Assembly (NCBI GenBank): GCA_902782465.1
Contig: CACZNH010000005.1
Coordinates: forward strand, 1-64,000
DNA length: 64,000 nt
Source: an uncultured Bacteroidales bacterium
Lineage (GTDB): Bacteria > Bacteroidota > Bacteroidia > Bacteroidales > Muribaculaceae
Direction: 5' to 3'
The notes beneath the pieces are model-generated. The model made no database searches. It saw only the letters and a program-made list of their open reading frames with translations, and was not told where the DNA came from. Made by a program: the position numbers and the translations under genes. Within the stretch, counting starts at the first letter, position 1, and each line of letters starts with the position of its first letter. This document shows positions 58,273-64,000 of this stretch, one piece after another.

Positions 58273-59304
58273 ATGAATAATCTGCTCAACTTTTTCATCA
58301 AACACTGTGCGTGGTTCATTTTCGCTATCTATGTGATTTTGAGCCTCGTGCTGTTGTTTAAGGATAACCCTTACCAGCAGAGCGTCTATCTGACGTCGGC
58401 CAACCAGGTGAGCGCCGCCGTCTATAAGGCGTTCAACGGCGTGACGTCCTATTTCCACCTGCGCGGCATCAACGAGAGCCTGCAGGAACGCAACGCCAGG
58501 CTGGAGATGGAACTGATTGAGCTGCGCAACCAGATGGCCGATTTGGAACTGCTGTCGCCCGACTCGCTGCGCCACAATGTCAAGGGACAATATACCTTTG
58601 TCATGGCACAGGTCATCAGCAACAGCATCGCCCAGCCCAACAACTACATCACCATCAACCGCGGTTACCTGGACGGCGTGAGCCCCGAGATGGGCGTCAT
58701 CGACCAGAACGGCGTGGTGGGCATTGTCAACGTGGCCGGACCCCATGCTGCCCGCGTCATCTCGCTGCTGAACCCGCACATCCGCCTGTCGTGCAAACTG
58801 CAGGGCAGCGGATTCTATGGCAGTCTGGTGTGGGACGGCAAGGACCCGCGCTATGCTGTGCTTGAGGAACTGCCGCGCCACGTCGAGTTCCACAAGGGGG
58901 ACACCGTTGTCACCAGCGGCTACTCGGCAGTGTTCCCGCCGGGCCTCATCGTGGGCACCATCGTGGGTAAGCAGACAGGCAAGAACGCCAGCTTTGAATC
59001 ACTGCGCGTGAAGCTGACGACCAACTTCAGCCAGCTGAGCAGCGTGCGCGTCATCACCAACGGCATGAAGAAGGAGCTTGACGCCCTGCTCAGGGCCGAG
59101 CAAGGCATCGACACCGCCGCCAACGTGCAGACACGTCCCGAAATCAAGCCCGAAATCGTGGACGTCATCCCCACCGACAAAACCGACAAGGACAAGGACA
59201 AAGGCAAGGAATCAGGCAACGACAAGCCCGTCCAGACTATCCAGCCTGCCCAGCCCGTCCAACCCGTTGAGCCCGTAGAACCCACTAACGAACCGCAGCC
59301 ATGA
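58273..59304 (+). CDS. mreC: Rod shape-determining protein MreC
   Basis: The 343-residue protein has one N-terminal membrane helix (AWFIFAIYVILSLVLLF), a coiled coil (about 62-95, INESLQERNARLEMELIELR) and the two-barrel periplasmic domain (YITINRGYLDGVSPEMGVID, VVGIVNVAGPHAARVISLLN, DTVVTSGYSAVFPPGLIVGT). The tail after residue 285 is Lys/Asp- and Pro/Val-rich low complexity. MreC links MreB and PBP2 in the elongasome. Its last codons overlap the mreD start by four bases (ATGA). Confidence 0.93.
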   Translation: MNNLLNFFIKHCAWFIFAIYVILSLVLLFKDNPYQQSVYLTSANQVSAAVYKAFNGVTSYFHLRGINESLQERNARLEMELIELRNQMADLELLSPDSLRHNVKGQYTFVMAQVISNSIAQPNNYITINRGYLDGVSPEMGVIDQNGVVGIVNVAGPHAARVISLLNPHIRLSCKLQGSGFYGSLVWDGKDPRYAVLEELPRHVEFHKGDTVVTSGYSAVFPPGLIVGTIVGKQTGKNASFESLRVKLTTNFSQLSSVRVITNGMKKELDALLRAEQGIDTAANVQTRPEIKPEIVDVIPTDKTDKDKDKGKESGNDKPVQTIQPAQPVQPVEPVEPTNEPQP

Positions 59305-59819
59305 CCAAGACCGTTATACAATTCATCGTGCTGTTTGTCGCACTGATTCTGCTGCAGCTGGTTTGCAACAAGATTGTGCTGTGGGGCATCGCCATGCCGG
59401 TGGTGTTCATCTACCTGATATTGCGGTTGCCCGTCAACCTGCATGACGGTTGGGTGCTGACCATCGCCTTTTTCACGGGCCTGTTGCTAGACATCTTCAA
59501 CAACACGCCTGGTATGAACGCCCTGGCCTGCACCATCCTGGCCGCAGTGAGGCGTCCCGTGTTCAACCTGTTCGTGTCGCGAGAGAACGACATGAACATC
59601 CCCATCCCGTCGGTGGACTCGATGGGCGTGGGCGACTACTTCAAGTATATGGCGACACTGGTGACCCTGTATTGTGTCCTCATCTTCCTGATTCAGGCAT
59701 TCTCGCTGCACAACATCGGGCTGACGCTTGCCCGCATCGCCGCCAGCAGCGCGCTCTCGATTATCATCATCTTTGGGTTAGACAGTTTAGTGAGCACGCG
59801 CCGTGAGAAAAGACTATAA
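59301..59819 (+). CDS. mreD: Rod shape-determining protein MreD
   Basis: The 172-residue product has about five membrane helices (IQFIVLFVALILLQLVC, IAMPVVFIYLILRLPVNL, VLTIAFFTGLLLDIFNN, FKYMATLVTLYCVLIFLIQA, ALSIIIIFGLDSLV) in the MreD pattern. It works in the inner membrane with MreC, PBP2 and RodA. It overlaps mreC by four and mrdA by 17 bases, so expression is translationally coupled. Confidence 0.9.
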   Translation: MTKTVIQFIVLFVALILLQLVCNKIVLWGIAMPVVFIYLILRLPVNLHDGWVLTIAFFTGLLLDIFNNTPGMNALACTILAAVRRPVFNLFVSRENDMNIPIPSVDSMGVGDYFKYMATLVTLYCVLIFLIQAFSLHNIGLTLARIAASSALSIIIIFGLDSLVSTRREKRL

Positions 59820-61731
59820 CCTGGAGAAGCGCAAACTGGTCATCGGCGGGTTCATTGTTGCCATCGTCATCATCTACATCATCCGCCTGGTGCAGCTGCA
59901 GGTGCTGGACAGCACCTACAAGGCGCATGCCGACAACAACGCCTTCATGGAGAAGGCCATCTACCCGTCGCGCGGCCTCATCTATGACCGCAACGACTCG
60001 CTGGTGGTCTATAACGCCCCCGAGTATGACCTGGTGATGATTCCCAAGGACGTGACGCCGTTTGACACCATCGACTTCTGCAACACGCTGCAAATCAGCC
60101 TTGAGGAGTTTGACCACCGCTGGAACGAGATGAAGAAGAGCCGCAGCTATTCGGCCTTCACCCAGCAGGTGTTCATGAACCACCTAACGCCCGAAGATTA
60201 CGGCCGCCTGCAGGAGAAACTGTACCGTTTCCCGGGCTTCTACATCGTGCAGCGCATCCTGCGCCAGTACAACTATCCCGTTGCCGCCAACATCCTGGGC
60301 GACATCCGCGAAGTCAATGCCCGCGACATCGAGAACGACAACTACTATCGTCCCGGAGACTACACCGGCGACCTGGGCATCGAGAAGAGTTACGAGACCT
60401 GGCTGCGCGGCATCAAGGGCAAGGAAATCCTCATCCGCGACGCCACGGGAAAAATCAAGGGCCATTATAACGAAGGTGCCGATGACGTCGCTCCCGTTGC
60501 AGGCAGCAACCTGAAGCTGAGCATCGACATCGGGCTGCAGGAATACGGCGAACTGCTGATGCAGGGCAAGGTGGGCGCCATCGTATGCATCGAGCCCAAG
60601 ACGGGCGAAATCCTGGCGCTGGTGTCCAGTCCCAGCTATGACCCTGCACTGCTCATCGGCAAGGAGCGCGGCAAGAACTACCGCGACCTGGTCAACAACC
60701 GCCTCAAGCCGCTGTATGACCGCTCAATTATGGCCGCTTATCCTCCCGGCTCAACCTTCAAGCCCACACAGGGCCTGATTTTCCTGGACGAGGGCATCAT
60801 CACCACAAGCACCCTGTTCCCCTGCCACCGTGGATACGTGAACGCAGGCCTCAGGGTGGGTTGTCACGGCCACCCCGCCCCCATTGCGCTCAAGCCCGCC
60901 TTGCAGACGTCGTGCAACGCCTACTTCTGCTGGGGCTTCAAGTACATGATGGACAAGCGCAGCAAGTACGGCTCAACAGGCAAGGCCTTTGAGGTATGGA
61001 AAAACCACATGGTGTCGATGGGCTACGGCTACAAGCTGGGCATCGACATGCCTGGAGAGAGCCGCGGCTTTATCCCCAACACTGCTTTCTATGACAAAAT
61101 TTACGGCGAGGGCCGCTGGGTGGGACAGACCATCATCAGCGACGCCATCGGCCAGGGCGAAATCCTTGCCACGCCACTGCAAATCGCCAACCTGAGCGCC
61201 ACCATCGCCAACCGCGGCTACTACATCACGCCCCACGTGGTGAAACACATCCAGGGCGTCGGCGTACTCAAGAAGAACCTCGAGCGGCACGACACCGACA
61301 TCGACAAGGCCTACTACGAAGACATCGTCACGGGTATGCGCATGGCCGTGCTGGGCGGTACCTGCACGCGTGCCAACATTCCCGGGCTCGACGTGTGCGG
61401 CAAGACGGGCACCGCCCAGAACCCGCACGGCCGCGACCACTCGGTGTTCATGGGCTTCGCCCCGATGAACGACCCGAAAATCGCCGTTTGCGTGTATGTC
61501 GAGAATGCAGGCTTCGGTGCCGCCTTCGGTGTGCCCATCGGCGCATTGATGATTCAGCGTTACCTGCGCGGCAACTCCTCCTATCTGCAGGCCCAAGGGC
61601 GCGCGATGGCCAGCCGCCACACCATCACCTATCCTAAGGCGAAGAAAACCACTCCCTCCGGCAAAAATGCCGCCGACAATAAGACCCAATCCTCAAAACC
61701 GGCAAGCAATAGCGATGGAAACAAGGAATGA
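59803..61731 (+). CDS. mrdA: Penicillin-binding protein 2 (elongasome transpeptidase)
   Basis: The 642-residue class B PBP has an N-terminal membrane helix (LVIGGFIVAIVIIYIIRLVQ), the pedestal domain with YPSRGLIYDRN and DLGIEKSYETWLRG, and the transpeptidase domain with the serine in YPPGSTFKPTQG (about 318), SxN as TSCNAYF (about 368) and KTG as CGKTGTAQN (about 533). The C-terminal 50 residues are a Lys/Ser/Asn tail. It crosslinks lateral wall peptidoglycan with RodA. The start is GTG 59803, inside mreD. Confidence 0.95.
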   Translation: MRKDYNLEKRKLVIGGFIVAIVIIYIIRLVQLQVLDSTYKAHADNNAFMEKAIYPSRGLIYDRNDSLVVYNAPEYDLVMIPKDVTPFDTIDFCNTLQISLEEFDHRWNEMKKSRSYSAFTQQVFMNHLTPEDYGRLQEKLYRFPGFYIVQRILRQYNYPVAANILGDIREVNARDIENDNYYRPGDYTGDLGIEKSYETWLRGIKGKEILIRDATGKIKGHYNEGADDVAPVAGSNLKLSIDIGLQEYGELLMQGKVGAIVCIEPKTGEILALVSSPSYDPALLIGKERGKNYRDLVNNRLKPLYDRSIMAAYPPGSTFKPTQGLIFLDEGIITTSTLFPCHRGYVNAGLRVGCHGHPAPIALKPALQTSCNAYFCWGFKYMMDKRSKYGSTGKAFEVWKNHMVSMGYGYKLGIDMPGESRGFIPNTAFYDKIYGEGRWVGQTIISDAIGQGEILATPLQIANLSATIANRGYYITPHVVKHIQGVGVLKKNLERHDTDIDKAYYEDIVTGMRMAVLGGTCTRANIPGLDVCGKTGTAQNPHGRDHSVFMGFAPMNDPKIAVCVYVENAGFGAAFGVPIGALMIQRYLRGNSSYLQAQGRAMASRHTITYPKAKKTTPSGKNAADNKTQSSKPASNSDGNKE

Positions 61732-63184
61732 CAATGAAAATACCAACCTGTTGAGGTCGGTGGACTGGTTCACCATCGTGCTGTACCTCATCATGGTCGT
61801 TGCCGGCGCGGTTAGTATCTATGCCGCCACCTACGACTACGACAAGGCCAGCATGTTTGACCTGAGCGAGTTCTCGGGCAAGCAGTTCCTGTGGGCCGGC
61901 CTGTCGTTCCTCATCGGTTTCTCGCTGCTGCTCATCGACCGTCGCATCTATGAGGCCTATGCCTATCCGCTATACGGGTTCATGATATTGCTGCTGATAG
62001 TGACCATCTTTGTCGCGCCCGACATCAAGGGCTCACGCTCATGGCTGGTCTTTGGCCCCGTGAGCCTGCAGCCTGCCGAGTTTGCCAAGACGGCGACCGC
62101 GCTGGCGCTCGCAAAACTGTTCAGCACCTACGGGTTCCAGCTCAACGGGTGGCGCAACTATGCCATCGCCATCGGTATCATCATGCTGCCCATCCTGTGC
62201 ATCATCCTGGAGCGAGAGACGGGCTCGGCACTGGTTTACACGGCGCTCATCTTTGTTCTCTACCGCGAGGGCATGTCGGGGTTCGTGCTGTTTGCCGCCC
62301 TGATGGCTGTGGTCTATTTTGTCGTCGTGCTCAAGTTTGCCGCCATCACGTTCATGGGCATCCCGTTGGGCATGGTCATCGCCTTCATCATGGTGATGAC
62401 GCTCATCGTGGGTATGCTGCTGGTGTATTGCCGCTCATGGATTCTTGGACGCAACGTGCTGCTGGGCTACCTGGCCACTGGAGCGCTGGCGGGCGGTCTG
62501 GCTCTGGCGGGTGTCCATGTCAACGGTTATGCCTTCTTCCTGCCCGTCATCGTGCTGTCGCTGCTCTATCTGTTGTGGGGCATGCTGCATGATGACCTGA
62601 AGAAAGTACTCATCACGGTATGCTTTGCCGCAGCATCGGTGATGTTCATGTTCACGGTGAATGTCGCCTTCAACAAGGTGCTCGAGCCGCATCAGCAAAA
62701 GCGTATCATGGTCACATTGGGTATCGCCGACGACCCGCGCGGAGCAGGCTACAACGTCAACCAGAGCAAAATCGCCATCGGCAGCGGCGGCATCACCGGC
62801 AAGGGGTTCCTGCAGGGCACGCAGACCAAGCTGAAATACGTGCCCGAGCAGCACACCGACTTCATCTACTGCACCATCGGTGAGGAGCAGGGCTTCATCG
62901 GCAGCGTGGCAGTATTGTTACTGTTCCTGGCGCTCATCCTACGCATTATCACCCTTGCCGAGCGCAACCACTCGACCTTTGCGAGGGTCTATGCCTACTG
63001 CGTCGCGTCCTACCTCATCTTCCACCTAGCCATCAACATCGGCATGGTCATCGGGCTATGCCCTGTCATCGGCATTCCCCTACCCTTCTTCAGCTACGGC
63101 GGCTCGTCGCTGTGGGGCTTCACCTTCCTGCTGTTCATCCTGCTGCGCATCGACGCCGACCGCGGCACCTACGGCACCTGGTAA
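61715..63184 (+). CDS. rodA: Rod shape-determining protein RodA (SEDS glycosyltransferase)
   Basis: The 489-residue protein has about ten or more membrane helices and SEDS signatures: IKGSRSWLVFGPVSLQPAEF, ERETGSALVYTALIFVLYRE, GYNVNQSKIAIGSGGITGKG, VPEQHTDFIYCTIGEEQGF with the catalytic-region Asp, and GIPLPFFSYGGSSLWGF. RodA polymerises glycan strands with PBP2. Compared with E. coli RodA (about 370) it has roughly 100 extra residues between the ERETGS and GYNVNQS parts, forming additional helices, which is usual in Bacteroidetes. The start METRND overlaps mrdA by 17 bases. Confidence 0.94.
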   Translation: METRNDNENTNLLRSVDWFTIVLYLIMVVAGAVSIYAATYDYDKASMFDLSEFSGKQFLWAGLSFLIGFSLLLIDRRIYEAYAYPLYGFMILLLIVTIFVAPDIKGSRSWLVFGPVSLQPAEFAKTATALALAKLFSTYGFQLNGWRNYAIAIGIIMLPILCIILERETGSALVYTALIFVLYREGMSGFVLFAALMAVVYFVVVLKFAAITFMGIPLGMVIAFIMVMTLIVGMLLVYCRSWILGRNVLLGYLATGALAGGLALAGVHVNGYAFFLPVIVLSLLYLLWGMLHDDLKKVLITVCFAAASVMFMFTVNVAFNKVLEPHQQKRIMVTLGIADDPRGAGYNVNQSKIAIGSGGITGKGFLQGTQTKLKYVPEQHTDFIYCTIGEEQGFIGSVAVLLLFLALILRIITLAERNHSTFARVYAYCVASYLIFHLAINIGMVIGLCPVIGIPLPFFSYGGSSLWGFTFLLFILLRIDADRGTYGTW

Positions 63185-63222
63185 TCTCTGAATCAGTTTT
63201 CACTATGAGTGTCTCTGCTTTG

Positions 63223-64000
63223 CTATCTTTTTAGCCAGAGGGCAAAGAATCGGTCGTAGACCTGATAGGCACCTTGGGAATCAAGAATCAGTTCCTTTTC
63301 TACCAATGCTTTAGCAGCCGATTTAACGGTGCTTGTCGCACCTAAATGGTGTTTATGGATAAAGGCTTGGCCCATAATCTCTTGAACGGTCCCTTCAATA
63401 GCGATGGCTTTAAGCAATTTAGCTTGGGCAGGAGTAATCAGGCGAAGGAACGTCTGGAACGTAGCCTCATTCTCATCTACAATCTCACTCAACACATTGT
63501 CGACAAGTGATGTTGTTATGGATGACACATTGGACTCATACAGGCGATTTAACAAGACTTGCACATACCATGTATGGCCTGCAAGCTTATCATAGAGATA
63601 ATCAAATGTGTCGGCATCCATCTTTTGATGATGGGTCTTTAATTTAGATATGGCAAACTGACCGTATGACGACTTTGGTATCTCGGCAAGATGCATCATC
63701 TGTGTACTCTGGTAAAATGGACGGTTAGCCGATGCAAACATACTCTCCAACACATGGCGTTGACTGCCCGAGAAAACAAAATTGACTGACGAGAGCCGTT
63801 GAATGTGAGAGCGCAACAGTGCCTCTACATTCTTTTCCTGATAATTGGCTATCGTCTGGAACTCATCAAATACCACAACACACTTTTTTCCTGATTGCTC
63901 TATATAGGAGAATACCTCTACTAAAGAATGCTCTGCCAATTCCGGCTTTACATCTACCGAGAGGGTGGGCACTCCTGTCAGGGAGTCGAAACTCAGCAAT
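63223..64000 (-). CDS. Archaeal-type AAA ATPase, C-terminal part (runs off the window)
   Basis: The visible 258 residues begin after the expected Walker A. They include Walker B VVVFDEFQTI (about residue 42), the sensor segment FVFSGSQRHVLESMF, YGQFAISKLKTHHQKMDAD, and a C-terminal winged-helix part (ITPAQAKLLKAIAIEGTVQE, VKSAAKALVEKELILDSQGAYQVYD split over 225-250). This is another P-loop ATPase of the archaeal-ATPase type; it ends without a nuclease-like domain, unlike the two others in the window. The codon at 63999 is not a true start; the gene continues upstream beyond 64000. Confidence 0.85.
   Translation of the reverse strand, partial: LLSFDSLTGVPTLSVDVKPELAEHSLVEVFSYIEQSGKKCVVVFDEFQTIANYQEKNVEALLRSHIQRLSSVNFVFSGSQRHVLESMFASANRPFYQSTQMMHLAEIPKSSYGQFAISKLKTHHQKMDADTFDYLYDKLAGHTWYVQVLLNRLYESNVSSITTSLVDNVLSEIVDENEATFQTFLRLITPAQAKLLKAIAIEGTVQEIMGQAFIHKHHLGATSTVKSAAKALVEKELILDSQGAYQVYDRFFALWLKR

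Overview
The window looks like a chromosomal segment of a gut-type Bacteroidales bacterium (Prevotellaceae or Muribaculaceae would fit). Evidence is the gene content: type IX secretion (T9SS) sorting domains, BspA-type leucine-rich repeat proteins, dockerin-like tails, a DUF2027-Smr protein and DUF4143-type ATPases. The many promoters of the Bacteroidetes form (TTTG or TTG, 18-22 bases, TAnnTTTG) agree. Most genes are GC-rich; intergenic DNA is AT-rich and full of short tandem repeats and palindromes.

Layout. 1-4.5 kb: tail of a probable cydB, small secreted proteins, palindromic repeats, a hairpin-rich MITE-like element and a DUF2027-Smr gene. 4.7-11.3 kb (mostly minus): a BspA-like protein, a YgjP-type metallopeptidase, trpS with an abnormal N-terminus, an inositol-phosphatase-family enzyme, an Lrp/AsnC regulator and a thioredoxin-fold lipoprotein without the CxxC. 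11.4-17.7 kb: tyrS behind a 65-bp tandem duplication, tRNA-Gln, a lemA-TPM-TPM cluster, recO, rpsT between two identical tRNA-Glu genes, and two tRNA-Asn genes. 17.8-22 kb: a C-terminal processing protease, a sialidase with a dockerin-like tail and a tRNA-dihydrouridine synthase (dus).

22-25.9 kb is an island directly after dus. It holds cut-down phage genes, a very AT-rich membrane-protein gene, an ATPase gene with an iteron-like upstream array, and then a diverged second copy of the dus 3' end. 25.9-37.5 kb carries an AtoE-type transporter, a barrel-like protein, a fucose-isomerase-like protein, a lipopolysaccharide-kinase-like protein, a secreted alpha-amylase, pepD, a second iteron-preceded ATPase, an HTH/DUF2975 pair and a YoeB/YefM-like toxin-antitoxin operon.

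37.6-48.9 kb: glutamine synthetase, a dockerin-tailed secreted protein, and a sugar cluster (FucP-like permease, RhaM-like mutarotase, nucleotidyltransferase-GHMP kinase fusion). A solitary trpB follows; its 5' leader encodes a short peptide with three consecutive Trp codons followed by a strong hairpin, a probable transcription attenuator. Then come a HerA/DUF853 ATPase, a Fic protein and an XRE regulator. 49-50.4 kb is a long AT-rich stretch without convincing genes. 50.4-55.7 kb: uvrA, a lytic transglycosylase and a T9SS-sorted protein. 55.9-56.4 kb: a BspA remnant and a third MITE-like copy. 57-63.2 kb: the complete elongasome cluster mreB-mreC-mreD-mrdA-rodA. The window ends inside a third ATPase gene.

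The observations most worth following up are the trpB leader, the phage-derived island at dus with its displaced dus tail, the inverted-repeat element families, the phased repeat arrays in front of the ATPase genes, and the damaged-looking start of trpS. All calls come from reading the sequence; no database search was run.
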